From Zopfochytrium polystomum (taxonomy: Eukaryota; Chytridiomycota; Chytridiomycetes; Chytridiales; Chytridiaceae): DNA of 64,000 bases. A program made the translations under genes and the position numbers. The notes under the pieces are model-generated. The model had not been told where the DNA came from. It saw nothing but the letters and a program-made list of their open reading frames with translations, and made no database searches. Every line of letters begins with the position of its first letter. The stretch's first letter is position 1. Where the stretch lies: positions 20,801 to 84,800 of the forward strand of contig JAIVFJ010000263.1 of assembly GCA_025765615.1 (NCBI GenBank), in the 5' to 3' direction. Below, piece by piece: positions 23,365-35,626 of the stretch.

Positions 23365-25043
23365 ATGGCTGGTTCGTCGTTGGCGGAGGTGTTCCCGCGA
23401 CTCTCCGCAGTCCATGCGCTCAGCATGCTACGGCCTCGGATGCGGCCACCGCCACCTCTAGCAGCCCCAGCAGATGCAGATGCTCTAGCAACAGCAGCGG
23501 CAGGGGCCAGTTCTGCGGATAATGGTGTCGCACGGGTTTGGAGGACGTGGCCGCTGCCCGCTGCTGCTGGGCGAGCAACCAACACCGAGGAGCCAATTTC
23601 AAACGGCCGCTCGCCAGCGGACTCCATCTTTCCCGCACCACTTGTCAGCTCATCAGCCAAACGTAAGCGAGACGGCATCAGATCCGATGATTCAGAGTTC
23701 GGGGAAGAAGAAGATGAGGATGTGGAGAGTGTTGAGGAAAACGACGCGATCGCGGCCCACGATCGCAACCCTCACTGTTCCCATGAAAGCTCTGCTGCAG
23801 CCCTGACGTCCGCAGTCGGTTTCGCCTATCCCGCCGACCAAGCGTGGCAGTGGCAAGCCTGGCAGGAGTCTACTTGCTACTCCTGGGCGCGTAGTGTTCT
23901 CTCGCCGACGACGCAAGATGGAGACAACGCAGTCAGCAGGGCAGAAGAAGTGGAAACTTGTTCTACTGTTGCACCTCTTGCCCAGGACGTTCCTGACCAC
24001 TCAACGGAGGAAGAGCAGCTAATACACGCCCGCTGTATGGAGGCCGTTGCAGACATGTGGGAACCGCATCGGAGACAATATGGCGAGTACGCGTGGTGGG
24101 CGCAGGACCAACCCTTCGAGCGTCGGAAATTTATTCGATGTGGGGACACGTTTGGGGAAACCCTTGAATTTGAGGAATTACCGGAATGTGGGGAAGTGGC
24201 CGTCCAGGCCGAGCCAAAAGACAATGCGCAGAACGGAAGGAGATCCACCTTTGGCGCCGATATCGCGCACCTCGTCGGAAAGGTGTGGAGCATCGATGAG
24301 CTGCTTCGAGAGGTCGCGAACCTCGATGATGCGGAATTTTTCGAAGAACCTGAAGGGGGCGTAGGAGTATCCCGATCACGATTGCAGCGATACGGGATGA
24401 CAGTCGAGCGGGATGTTGTGTATGACGAGAGCGAGCTTACTCCAGAAGAGATCGCAATCCAAAGGTGGTCGGTCGAGTGGAGGAAGACGCGTGAGTAATC
24501 TACTGGCTTGTGCATTTGATTTTCACAAGGTCTCTCAGCACAACCTTTGTTTATAAATTATTAGGAGCATTGCAGCGGCGGCGAGAAGAGGAGGCACTCT
24601 ATGAGCAAGAGAAAGGTATAGCAGTTTAAAGGACGAGGCAGATAATAATGGTCAAAACAAACTTTTTTTTTCAACCATCAAAAGCCCGAACGCGCCTACG
24701 AGAGTCACTCCTCGCCGAATCCGAGCTGAAACGTACCTACGCCTACAAAGCCGCTGTCTTCCCGCGCATATACGGTACTGAACGCGCGTTCGGTATTGCT
24801 GGCCTCGAAGCTGCGTGCGAGTCTCGTTTTTTTGAACTTAGCGGCGGGGTTGGTGCAGATACGAGCGCTCTGAGTCTAGCCGAAGATATCAGCAGTCAAC
24901 AAAGGCAAGACAGGGAAGAAGATTGGAGAAACTGCCCGGCGCCTCGAGCAACTACCATGGGGATGAGCAAAGGAGTGAAATCACAGAGGAGGGCGAGAGG
25001 CACAGACAGGATTTTGTGGCCAGTGATTCCTATTAGATTATAG
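23365..25043 (+). CDS. hypothetical 511-aa protein, three exons
   Basis: I do not recognise this protein. Exons 23365-24490, 24565-24615 and 24685-25043 total 1536 nt and join in frame through introns of 74 and 69 nt (donors GTGAGT and GTATAG, acceptors TTAG and AAAG). The N-terminus is Ala/Pro-rich. An acidic patch (GEEEDEDVESVEEND, about residues 110-125) follows. Next comes a Trp-rich segment (ADQAWQWQAWQESTCYSW), a second Trp-rich region around residue 240 (MWEPHRRQYGEYAWW) and a charged C-terminus with a short coiled-coil-like stretch over the exon 2 junctions (ALQRRREEEALYEQEK). There is no signal peptide or membrane segment. The exon-joining frame and codon regularity make it a real gene. 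A nuclear role is a guess from composition only. Confidence 0.75.
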
Positions 25044-25498
25044 ACTGAATTTATTAAAATGGAACAGGGCAATGGCCAGGAGTCATTAGGTCACCGCCAA
25101 ACACCATTTGAACATGTGCAGAGTTGAGATTTTGACATCTGTGAAGACCTAAAAAGGGGAATAAGAGTGAGTTACGGACTTCGACCAGTGAAGCGTCGCA
25201 ACAGTAGTCGGCCGGCCAAAAAGCAATGAGCCTGCATCATCATCGATGTTTCACGAGCGGATCCGACCTTCTCGTCCTGCTGCAAAGAAACAGTGTTGTT
25301 GACGATTCACTGGCAGATGGCCCATAAACTAACCAAATTTCTCTTCCGTTTCGGAGAGAACAGAAGGCAAAAAGTTGTGATACCTGAGCTGCTCACTCAT
25401 CGACTGTTATTTTGAACAACACCTGCCTCCACCAGCCACACCCGCTCCGCTGCTGGCGCATGCTGCTAGGTCAATGCGTGCTTAACTGCAAGAGATTG
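25044..25498. other. intergenic, nothing recognised
   Basis: No reading frame, repeat or RNA gene that I can support. Confidence 0.4.
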
Positions 25499-25499
25499 G

Positions 25500-26967
25500 G
25501 CTTGGTAATGCAGCAGCGGACACTACGCCTGTGCACAAGGATGACTGTGACAGCAAAGTGATGCAATTCCTGGTGACCGTGCCGCAGGTATGGCAGAGAG
25601 TGCCAGTGTACACGCTGACTGCCGTGAACGAGACTGGGTTCTTCGCTGATGTGAAACGCTATCTCAGGCTAGATCCCACATGGGTACAGTCGGAGACCAG
25701 GTGATTAACCTGAACAAGGCACCCATATGTGGGAAGGACAATCCGATGTGTGTAGGCGACAAAATGTACTGGCATAAGTTCCCAGTGTTGAACAGAGACA
25801 AGGTAGAGTTGCCAGATCCACTCGATACTGCCTGACTGTTGATGTCTAGAATGGACGGATACCTGACACAGTTCGCAGTCACAACCTCTGGACTTGATTA
25901 CAGCGGTACGTTCAATGCTATGGTTGGCATGTATCCCCTGATGGCACTTGCTGAGGCCGTGAACAATGCACAGGACAACGTATGATGAGGGGAAGGATGC
26001 AGTAGAGAAGCGAAGGAGGAATGGCACATTCGCCATCGTGGGCGCTGTATTTGGTGTCCTGCTGCTTGCAACTGGGATAGGTGCTCCCTTTGTTGTAGGT
26101 GGATGGGCTGTTGCAGTCACTGTGGGCGAGGTTGTCTTAACTGCAGCTGATGTTACGACAACAATCATAGCGGCTGTAAAGAACAGGCCAGAGGTATTCA
26201 ACATAATCGGTGCTGTTGTAGCTGTGTTGTAGCATTCCCAGCTGGTAGTGATATACGGTTGCTATCCAAGTTCCAGAGTGTGGCAGAGTAAAAGACACTA
26301 TCTGGCCTCCAGCTCAGAGAAGGCATAATGTCAACGTATGAGAAGGACATATACGACCGTGTGTTCAGCAGAGCACCTCAGTGTGGCAGACATTAGGCAC
26401 AGTGACACGGTCACTAGGCCGCAGTTTTAAACTCCAGCTAATCAGCAATTGGGGTTAACGAATGGACCGAGAGATGTGCCACCCTGCGTCCGCGGGATTG
26501 TACCGTCTGAAATGCCGAATCCATGCATCTCATACTCGGTGTCATCCAGGAAGTACATGATATCGCCCGGCCTGACTGTCAGATCGTGGAGGAAATCAGA
26601 TCCGAGAATAGCTGCTCCTACTGACTTATGGAGTGCATCCATCATGTCAGTAATTCTGGTTCCTTCAGGTCCATGTATAATGCCCACTAAGTTAGTCAGT
26701 TTCACTCGAGAATTGGCTATAAAGACAGTAGCTGCCAGGCTGTATTTGATGCCCTTCAGTGACCATAACAGTACCTTACTCTGTAATGCATCACCAAAGA
26801 GGCAGCCTCATTCTGGTATGTGCCAGACTCGATCACTGCCTTGTCAGCAGATGATACGTAGAGCAGAGAATCAAGAGACTGCAGTTGAGCATACGTCAGG
26901 AGCTAAGTCAATAGCGCATTGGCCTTCACTAGGTTCTCAGTCATTCCAGGCTGCGCGAGGCTACTGT
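25500..26967 (+). pseudogene. decayed unidentified coding block, membrane-type C-terminus
   Basis: Protein-like stretches succeed each other in shifting frames at about 25560-25680, 25690-25830, 25845-25985 and 25966-26232. The last has an alanine/valine/glycine-rich hydrophobic region (FAIVGAVFGVLLLATGIGAP) followed by a short tail to a stop at 26230-26232. The order is an amphipathic helix, EKRRRNG, hydrophobic helices, then KNRPEVFNIIGAVVAVL. It recalls the C-terminus of large fungal chitinase/killer-toxin-alpha-like proteins, but this is a memory-based resemblance without alignment. On the minus strand 26705-26442 is an 87-codon open stretch of unknown nature. The block is interrupted by LTR A at 26968 and is not functional as it stands. 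Confidence 0.35.
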
Positions 26968-28070
26968 TGTTGAGATTCGACCCACAGGGTACACTACGCC
27001 CGATACTGATGATCCCTTTGAGTACTCCATCCAATCACATTGGATGGGGTGTTTGAACGGCTCAGTAGATTCAATACTTGAATGGGGCGCTCGGAAGGGC
27101 TAATCTGTTCTCAATAAAAAGAGATAGGCAAAGGCGGCTGTTGTTCTAGCTTTGTTCATCCTACCGGTAGGAACAATGCAATTAGAACATGCACAAAAAC
27201 GCTCAAACTACGCACTCTGCACATGTAACACAGCACAGCAAGCATGCAGAAGCAGTGTACCACTGCTCCATGCTCTGGAATTCTGCTCTCTGCATTGGAA
27301 TTCCGCTCCCTGATCTGGAATTCCACTCTCTGCTTCAGAATTCCGCTCTCTGATGTGGAATTCCAGCTTCCATGCTGTGCTGTGCAATCTGAGCAATGCA
27401 ACAGGCATTTAGGAATCAGGGATTGCACCAATCACTGCATTTCTAAAAGTGAGATAAAAACTGAGCTCACCAGAGATTGCACCAATCATTGGATTTCTAA
27501 AAACAAGGAAAAAAGCAGCTTGTTTCCCAAACAAGCTTCCTGATTTGGAAACAACCAAACCAATTTACAAGCAACTGTTTCTCAAACAAGCTGTAAATTG
27601 GTTCCTGGTGGTACTCAGCCCAGACAAAGTACTCAGGACAAGGTGGTACTCAGCCCTGGCTTGTACTTTGCCCTGCGTTGCCCAGCCCTGGGTGGTACTC
27701 AGCCCTGAATGGGTACTTAGCCCAGGCTGGGGGTTGGTGCTCAGCCTGTTTTATCTCATTCTGTGGCCTGCTCTGTGCAGCCCACTGCTCCCTCTGTTTT
27801 CTGATGGCTCCAACCTGTAGGAGTATAAAAGCAGCAACCTCTCACAGAGATCAAACGAGGAATCCAACCCTCTCCTTGCTGCTTTGACAGAATCCAGTGC
27901 AAAACAAGCCAATCCCTCTTCCTCCATTTGCTCTCTCTTTCCTCTCTGTCCACTCTCCTCTCTCCTCCCCATCCTCTCACTCCCCTTCCTTTTCCATCAT
28001 CGCTGCTCTCTCTCTCTCTCTTACTCTCCACACACACCAAGTCCCTCCAGTCCTGGGTGGGATTTCATCA
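26968..28070 (+). mobile_element. solo LTR A without target duplication
   Basis: 1103 bp from TGTTGAGA to TTTCATCA, with five GGAATTC-like units, a short CAGCCC array and TATAAAAG at 27824-27831. The flanks (ACTGT left, ATATT right) do not match. It may therefore come from recombination between LTRs of different insertions, or one flank has been lost. The adjoining sequences differ in nature: decayed coding block on the left, helicase/copia scraps on the right. Confidence 0.9.
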
Positions 28071-28400
28071 ATATTTGTTTTTTGGTGATTCTGGCAAAAA
28101 CTTCCTCTGCCATAATTGCCTTGCCTAATCTTGTTACAAACTCTGCAAAATGGGAGCAATCAAAAACCAATCACCATACAGAATCTTACACTAGAAAGTC
28201 TGTATCAAGGAGTTACATGCCAACATTAGCAACAACCGCACTGCAGTAACTGCCCTTCCCAGTAGTCTCAATCTTCAGCTATGTAGGATTGACGAAGCAG
28301 CTGCAGGCCAGAGACTGTACCAGGCAATCCTTGGCAGCATCAACTACCTTACAACACACACGCAACCAGACCCTGCACCAGCAGTGGCAAGTGGCATGGC
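28071..28400 (+). pseudogene. scraps of helicase Walker A and copia pol
   Basis: About 28076-28130 reads FFGDSGKNFLCHNCLA in one frame, which looks like a degraded Pif1 Walker A region (normally GGxGTGKTFL). From about 28285 to 28390 the sequence encodes DEAAAGQRLYQAILGSINYLTTHTQPD, the copia region between reverse transcriptase and RNase H (YRxxxGSLxYLxxxTRPD). The latter recurs in a diverged copy at 31383-31455. Confidence 0.55.
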
Positions 28401-31382
28401 ATGTTCAATCAGAACACCAGGACCAGCATCTGCCAATATCCTACTAGCAGCGTGTAATGGCTCACGCTATGTATCCAGCAATTCACCTGCAACTGACTAT
28501 TACTGCAGTAAGCTGAACTACACACCAGGCCAGGTAACAGCACCAGAGTTTATGTCTAAGTGCGCGGCTATGCTTGAGTCAACGAACTCAACTGCAGGAT
28601 ACATGCAGGCCATTTCCGATACTGCTGGTGAATGCCACTAAGCTGCAGGTACTGCCAGGCTACTACAGGGTGTACAGCAGTTCGGCACTTCCAGTTGATA
28701 TTCCCTTCAAGCTACCAGAATACCACTGCTACATCCGTGTATACCACATGTACCAGCCAATAGCATAGCCACAGTAACTCAGGTGCTAACACAGACAATC
28801 GAGACACTGATTCCCACTGCTACGCTGACTACAGCCAATGTGACTGTTACTGTCCCTGTGGTATCGTCTACTGCGGTATTATCTGGCAATGCATCGACGC
28901 TGAATTACATAACTTCGAGCACAGCATCAGTACAGCAGATAGTGACTCCTGTTCCCATACTCACAAGCACCAACATAACCACAGTCACTACAACGCAGAT
29001 GGGAACATACAGCAGGAAAGTGTCATACACAACAGTATTGTGAGTGCAACTAGCCATGCACGGATGTCAGCATTCAATGGTTGATTGTTGCACCGAACGC
29101 TCCTTTTAAACATCACTTAAAGAGCACGGCAGTAACTATGGGTGCGACAGGCAAACTGAGACACACAGTAGAGACAGGTGAATTCACACTCAAGGGCAGG
29201 TGGTTCAGATACGTGCTGATTGCACCCAATAAACGCAGGGCAATAAACCAGAGCATCATGGAGAGTGTGAGTTGAGAAATGGCTACATGGCTCCTTCTCA
29301 AACTGATATGGTTCGAGATAGCAGATAGCAGATTGCATACTCTACCTGATCGTGGGACTGGGACTGTGCCCATTATGGGCTCCGATAGTATTGGTAGATA
29401 CCCTATGCAGAGAGACATGGTCAGTGCCAACAAGGGTATTCTCGTACTTCATGCTGTCAGTCATAAGGACACTAGATCCTGAGTCATACCAGGCACTAAG
29501 GACAGATATAGCATTGCGAGAGGGTGTGAAGAACGAGGAGGAGCTTGGCATTGAGACAATACATGAGGGCAGCAGACAGTTGGTGTGCAGTTTAAAACTG
29601 ATGATGGCACACACTGTACACTGCGTATAGCTCATGTCTTCTGCCCACATGATTACCAGCACAGGCTGAGTACAGCCACAGGCTATATCTGTAGTACATG
29701 ACCTCAGCTATATGCTCTGTGATACGGCCCCAGTGTTCAGTCGGATGTGCCAGCAGCCTGCTCCTGGATATACGTACCCTCATCTCGGCATAGCTCCTGT
29801 ATCTCATATGCGGACAGGACCACAAGGCATATGTCATACACTGTGCCACACAGTTGGGTGCTATTGCTGATACACTGTGTGTATGCTTGAAACAGTGGCA
29901 TGAGTATTGCGACTGGGTGGTGAGTGCCTTCACTGGAATGGTGAGTATCGGATAGTGACTGGGATTGATGCGATCAAGCAACACGGAGCGCGAGTGATGA
30001 ACTGTTGCCCCCTGTGTCCTTCCTTTGTAGCCTACCAATGTGACCTGCTCCAGTGATATCACATGCTAGAGTGATAAGCTCCATGAAGGTGGTGAATTGC
30101 AGAACCATGAAGTGTGGCCCTGCTTGTACTGGCATTACCCAGGAGGCGCTGCAGGGAGTGACAATCTGCATGTAGCTATCTGACACTGACAGTGACGCAC
30201 ACTAGAGACTGAGACAAAGCACCCACCATCATCTGTCGTATACTCATTGCCTGTGTTAATCACTACATGCTATGTCTCCTGCACCAGGCATATGTAGCAA
30301 CACATCGGCAGTAGCACCTGATTGTGAGTCTAGCTGCTCTAATGATAGCAACTGTGTCTGGGAACCTGCACTCAGCTGTCGGTGGTATGCATCTCTGCAA
30401 TCGCTTGCTGTTGTAGTTTAAAACACCAAATGAAGGCTGTATGCAGGTACTGCGGCCGTGATCGGTGATCGTAGGTGAACTGAGAACGCCAGGCTTGGAT
30501 GAGGCATTGGTGTACGAGAAGTGTATATGTAGGAACAGTGAGGAAGTATCACTATCTCGTGTCATTGACTCTATGTCGGGTATCTCTATCTGCAATCTGT
30601 CACTTGCTGTGCGCTCTCGCAGACAGTGCATCTGATTATGTCCCAGCTGCTCCAATGGCAGTCACTGATGCGCAAGTCGCGCAGCGACACGCGGTATACC
30701 GAATATGAGTTGAGATTGTCTGCATCTTTGCTCCGCATCCTGCACCATGTGTTCAGTGTAATGGACTGAGCTGAATATGGTGAGCAAAGGTATGCTGTAT
30801 TCGTGGAGGAGAATGCTGAGGTAATGCAGAATGAGGCAGCGGACACTGGATGAGATTGGAATGTAAGATCACACGGTCTGCAGTCTCTGTGGCACCTGCA
30901 TTCAGCCTGTGTACGTCCACTGAATGGCAGATCAGGGCGTCAGTGTTCAAGCGCCTCTCTGTAGAAATACTACTGGATACTATCAGGTGAGGCTCACTGA
31001 ATGGACCATGCAACATGGTGACTGGGTGCTCTGTGTGAGAAGGTATCCCCTGGGTGAGTTGATGGCAGGTGAGATTGAGTATACAGCCAAGCACGATGGT
31101 GCAACTGTTGCTAACATGCCTCACATGGCACAGGAGATCATTATGTGGTACGTGACTGAGATATGCTACCCAAGCTCAATGATACCGTTCTGGACAATGT
31201 GTTCTTGTACAGCATGTTCCTGGTCTCTCTTCCAGTGTATGACCAGCACATACTGCCAGAAGGGAACTATGTCTACCTGAGCAAGGCAGATGGTGAGTCT
31301 GTTGTACTGATAGATGGCAGCTACATTTGGGTGGTGCAAGGTGGAACAGGGAATTGCCTGTAAAAAAAAAAAAAAAAAAAAA
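28400..31382 (+). other. unidentified block ending in poly(A)
   Basis: The sequence is CA/TG-rich and lacks a long intact frame. Short protein-like stretches are at 28400-28641 (several cysteines and N-glycosylation-like NST/NGS sites) and 28783-29043 (Ser/Thr/Val-rich, secreted style). Others are at 29081-29275 and 30924-31363, the last with one frame change at about 31165. The final frame ends in TAA and is followed at once by about 20 A residues (31363-31382). CAGTTTAAAAC-like motifs occur at 26424, 29588 and 30415. Diverged copies of the same copia segment border it on both sides. Identity unknown. Confidence 0.35.
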
Positions 31383-31930
31383 TCGGCGAAGCAACTGCAG
31401 ATCAGAGACTGCGCCAGGCAATCCTTGATGGCACCAACTACCTTGCAACACACACATGCGCCAAAACCTTGCCCCAGCAGTCTCATATCTTGGTGCCTTC
31501 AGCAAGGATCCCAGCAAGCAACGGATGAAGATCCATATTTGGGTTCTCGAACAGGAATAATGGGAAATCACAGCTTGGCTACTATGTTCCATTCGGAGGA
31601 ACAGGAGCAGCACTGTAATGCTGTCAGCACAAGAAACTGAATATGGAGCTGTGTCTGAACTGGGACAAGAACTTAAGGCACTTTCCCAACTCTACTCAGC
31701 ACTTCAACTTCTGTCTCCAACTCCTCTTGTCATATCAACCTCAGTTCAAATAATCTTTACACCAATCGGTCAAAGCATATCATGGTAAAGTATCATTATA
31801 TTCGAGAACTTGTGGAACAAAAAGTAGTACGGCTTGAATGGATTGCTGGAGGAGAACAGCCTGCAGACTAGATGACGAAATCTCTCTCAGCTGCTCTCAG
31901 TGAATACCATTTGAGTCGCATTGGCCTTTG
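31383..31930 (+). pseudogene. copia pol C-terminal remnant (RT end to RNase H)
   Basis: In shifting frames the sequence encodes DQRLRQAILDGTNYLATHT (about 31400), an RNase H segment AQETEYGAVSELGQELKAL (about 31625-31685), then TNRSKHIMVKYHYIRELVEQKVVRLEWIAGGEQPAD and MTKSLSAALSEYHLSRIGL (about 31765-31925). These are the closing motifs of copia RNase H. An in-frame TAG interrupts the last block. 31931-32202 shows no gene. Confidence 0.8.
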
Positions 31931-32202
31931 TTTCTTTTCTTACCTCTGATTCATCTTTTTCTTATCTGTGAAGTAATTTTCTTCTTTGTCCCTTTTCATT
32001 ACTTTGACTCATTTTCTTTTACCTCTGAAGTTCAATATGTGTCCCATCCATTTCTTGTTAGTGCAGTCTGTCCTTTCTGTTCTGCCATCTGATGGCCAGT
32101 CATACGTGTTTGTGATTCTTCTTTCTCCAATGTACGGTTTCCTTAAGTTGACCATGGCTTGAGGTTTTCCTCTGTGCCGGCCTTTGCTCCTGCCCAGGGG
32201 AG

Positions 32203-32361
32203 TGTTAGTTTTGGGTCTTGTGGTGTAAGCAGTGTGCAGGAGCTTTGACCTGAAGCTGTTTTGCATGGATGACTTGCAGCATTTTGCAAGTGGTGGTCCT
32301 TGTAACAGTTTTGTAAGAAGACAAACACAAGACTGACAGAAGCCAAGATCAACCTCCCATG
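32203..32361 (+). repeat. LTR B fragment, 3'-truncated
   Basis: Matches the first about 160 bp of the LTR B at 49688 (TGTTAGTTTTGGGTC start) and breaks off after the CTCCCA motif. The sequence after it (32362-32799) has no supportable gene on the plus strand. A 69-codon protein-like stretch lies on the minus strand at about 32560-32355 (GHVEFKLPMYKDTDYHS), of unknown nature. Confidence 0.75.
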
Positions 32362-32799
32362 TCCAACGCCAGGCAGCAGAAAAGCACAAAATGGAGGACA
32401 TAGAGGGCCTTTGTACATCTGTGGAAAGCCAAAAAGGCAAAAGCATGTTTGTTGACAAAGTCACATGTAAGACGACCTGCTCCGATGACTTGTGTTGCAG
32501 CAGAATGATAGTCAGTGTCCTTATACATCGGCAGCTTGAATTCCACATGTCCAGGCTGCAATGCGAATGCTGGTGTTGTACTGGCAAAAATAAGTCGTCA
32601 AACCTGATTTTCTCAAAATAAAAGTTGACATACACAGAGATTTTTGCTCACAGGATGTTCAATGTTGAACACATCTTTCTTCCAGCTCTTCAAGCGCACT
32701 GCCTTGTATCGAAATTTCGCTGTGGAAAAAATGGCAGCTTTTTCGTTTTTTCAATTCGCCAAAGAAAAAAAAAAAAAAAAAAACGTTGTTTTTCGAACG

Positions 32800-35626
32800 A
32801 TGACTTCGCGGATGGAACGGCGGATAGGCCTTCGCGGTCTCCATCTGCTGGCCGGTAGTCGGGGAGGTGCACCGCCTATTCATCCTCGATGGCCGCGATC
32901 TCAACCGTTATCTCCATGGTTTGCGCCTGGCTGTGGCTCTGGCGGAGGCGGGGGACAGTCGGGCTGGTGGCAGCGCCAATCGCGACGACCTATCTTCTCG
33001 CTACCTCGTATTGTAATGTCTGTCGTGCGCCTTCCACTGACTCTGATGGGAGTCGGCGCAGGCGCCGCTGGGTACACAGTCTACAAGGTGAATGGTGGGT
33101 TAAAGCATCTGGCTCCTCCCCACCCTATCTATCTTCCCGTCTGAATCGAAATGTCTGTTATTCCGATCGCTTCCAATGCACAGAGGCTGCAGACGCGGTG
33201 GTTCCATCTTGGGTGCGTGATTCATTCACTAAAGCACGGGAGGCGATCGAAGGCTTCGATCTGTCAGGAGTCGAAGTACCCGATATTTCAAAGATGACCG
33301 GCATCGACTTCAGTAGCATCAAGCTTCCAACCTTCCCCCCATTTGGTGGCGAAGATGGTGATGGAACCGTTGCCTCGCCCCCAAAGCTTCCTGGCATGGA
33401 GCAAGCTGCCAAATCCTTCAACGAAATGACATCGACAGCGCAATCAGCCACCTCTCCCAATGCAAAGCCAATGCCGCCCCCTGATCACGAGCTTATGATC
33501 CTTACGAAGAAGCTGATAGAAGTGCGCAATCTCCTGAAGACCGTCAACGTTCAGAACGCGAACTTGAAGCTTCCCAGTATTGTGGTCGTCGGGTCTCAGA
33601 GCTCTGGAAAGAGCTCCGTTCTTGAGGCGATTGTGGGGCACGAATTCCTTCCAAAGTGAGACGATTACAATCTCCTGGTAGAACCTGACAGCTCGTCAAT
33701 TCGCAGGGGCAACAACATGGTCACGCGTCGTCCCATCGAGCTCACACTCATTCATACGCCCAATTCGATGGAGGAGTTTAGCGAGTTTCCGCAGCTTGGC
33801 CTTGGAAAAATCAAGGACTTCGAAAAAGTGCAAAAAACGTTGACGGACCTCAACCTCGCTGTTCCTGAAGCGGAATGCGTCTCCTCGTCTCCGATCGAAC
33901 TGCGCATTCACTCTCCGAATGTTCCTGACCTCACTATGGTCGATCTTCCTGGCTACATCCAGATTCACAATAAGAACCAACCTGCTGTTCTCAAAGAAAA
34001 AATAGCAGACCTCTGCGAGAGTTACATCAAAGACACAAATATTATCCTTGCTGTGTGCGCTGCAGATGTCGACCTTGCAAATTCGGAAGCTCTTCGCGCG
34101 AGTCGTAAGGTGGACCCTGCTGGTGTGCGCACGATCGGTGTGATAACAAAAATGGACCTCGTAGAACCGGAAAGGGCAATTGGAATACTGCAAAACTCGG
34201 ACTACCCTTTGAAGCTTGGATACGTGGGCGTTATCTGCAAAGCAAGATCGCCCTCAACTGCTCAGGCGATTGTTCGTGCAGAGGACTCTTACTTCAAATC
34301 TCATTCTCAGTTCAGCTCTGCGCAGGTGACCGTTGGCACTCCAACACTCCGAAAGCGCCTCATGGAGGTATTGGAAGACCACATGGGCCGCGGCCTGTAC
34401 CGTGTAGTCGATGCAGTGCAGTCCGAGTTGGATGAGGCGCGATACCAGTTTAAAGTTCAGTATGATGACCGGCGGCTCTCTGCAGAGTCCTACGTTGCCG
34501 AAGTGATGGATGGCTTGAAGACACGGCTCCGTCAATTTGCACGTGAGTACGGAAAGCAGCAAGTCCGTGATCAAGTTCGGGGAATGCTGGAGCATCGCTT
34601 GCTAGAACTTTGCCGCGACGTTTACTGGTCTGACTCGGGGCAGCTCGAAGGGCTTTTTAGCAAGACTTGCTTGGACGCCTCCTGGCAGACTCGGGCAGAC
34701 ATGTCGTCCTCCCAGCTGGCGAAGAGTGGCGTTGGAAGATCCAGCGTCCAGTTGGTCGTTGATACACTATTGGACACGATGGAGCTCATCTGCACCGAAG
34801 ACTTCAGCAAATACCATGCGAGCACCCGAGATAAGCTCATGGAGTTCAGTAACGATGTCATTCGGGCCAAATTCAACTCAACAGGTGATCTTGTTGTTCT
34901 ACGATTGTTCCCAATTTTAATCCGGCATTGGATTCCGTTTCAGTTGATCAAGTCGAGAACACCATTCGACCGTTCAAGCTGGAAGTGGATTGCACAGAGG
35001 CTGAGTGGCAAGATGGCCGCAAGCGTGCCATTGCACTCTTGGAGCGCTCTGTCGCTGACGCGCGAAAGGAACTGCAGTCTATTAAAGCCTCTCTTGGCCG
35101 AAGAAAGCATCGCAGCATTCTCAAACAAGTGCGACTAGCCCAGCGTCAGCACATGCTCGAACTGCAGGCTAACGGAGCCGAGCAGTTTCCGCGCGGAGAC
35201 ACGCACCTGCTCTGGGCGCTTACCCCGCCTGAAGGGATGGACCCGAAACTGTTCGAGGCAGGCGTTCGAACGCTCGAGCTGACGAGCCAAGCGGCTATCC
35301 TTCAGCGGCGTGTGACGGCACTCAAGTCGTCTCGGACATGTTCCACCGTCGCCACTGGCAAAGCCTGTTGCCCCGAGGTGTTCCTCTCCGCCGTCGCGGA
35401 AAAGCTCACTCACCACGCTGTGCTCTTCATTTACGTTGAACTTGTAAATGAGTTCTTCTTCCAAATTCCCCGCGATGTCGATAACAAGCTGTACTATGAA
35501 CTTGACCGCTGGCAAATTAGGCAATTTGCTATGGAAAATCCAGCGGTTGCCCGGCACCTGGAGACTCAGGAACGAAAGGAAACTTTGGAGCTTGTCATGC
35601 AGAAACTGCGTGCCCTTTCGCAATGA
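32800..35626 (+). CDS. MGM1: Mgm1/OPA1-type mitochondrial dynamin GTPase
   Basis: This family fuses mitochondrial inner membranes and shapes cristae. Exons 32800-33094, 33184-33655, 33707-34884 and 34944-35626 join in frame to 875 residues. The introns are 89, 51 and 59 nt with GTGGGT, GTGAGA and GTGATC donors and CAG or GCAG ends. The N-terminus is Arg-rich as in a mitochondrial presequence (MTSRMERRIGLRGLHLLAG). A membrane segment follows (RLPLTLMGVGAGAAGYTVYKV). The GTPase domain has P-loop GSQSSGKSSVLEAIVG, switch motif NMVTRRPIEL, DLPG and TKMD. The middle region and a C-terminal GTPase-effector helix bundle (about 35400-35620) complete the order. In-frame ATGs exist further upstream past an A-run. 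32800 is chosen because it starts the presequence-like stretch. Everything needed for function appears present. Confidence 0.92.

Noticed and set aside
31363..31382. Poly(A) as the end of a LINE
   Set aside because: No LINE coding sequence precedes it. The upstream frame is unrelated to known LINE proteins, so it is only reported as an unidentified block.
32009..32635. 208-codon minus-strand open stretch
   Set aside because: It spans the LTR B fragment and unrelated sequence, with no conserved motif over its length. Only a short inner stretch is protein-like.
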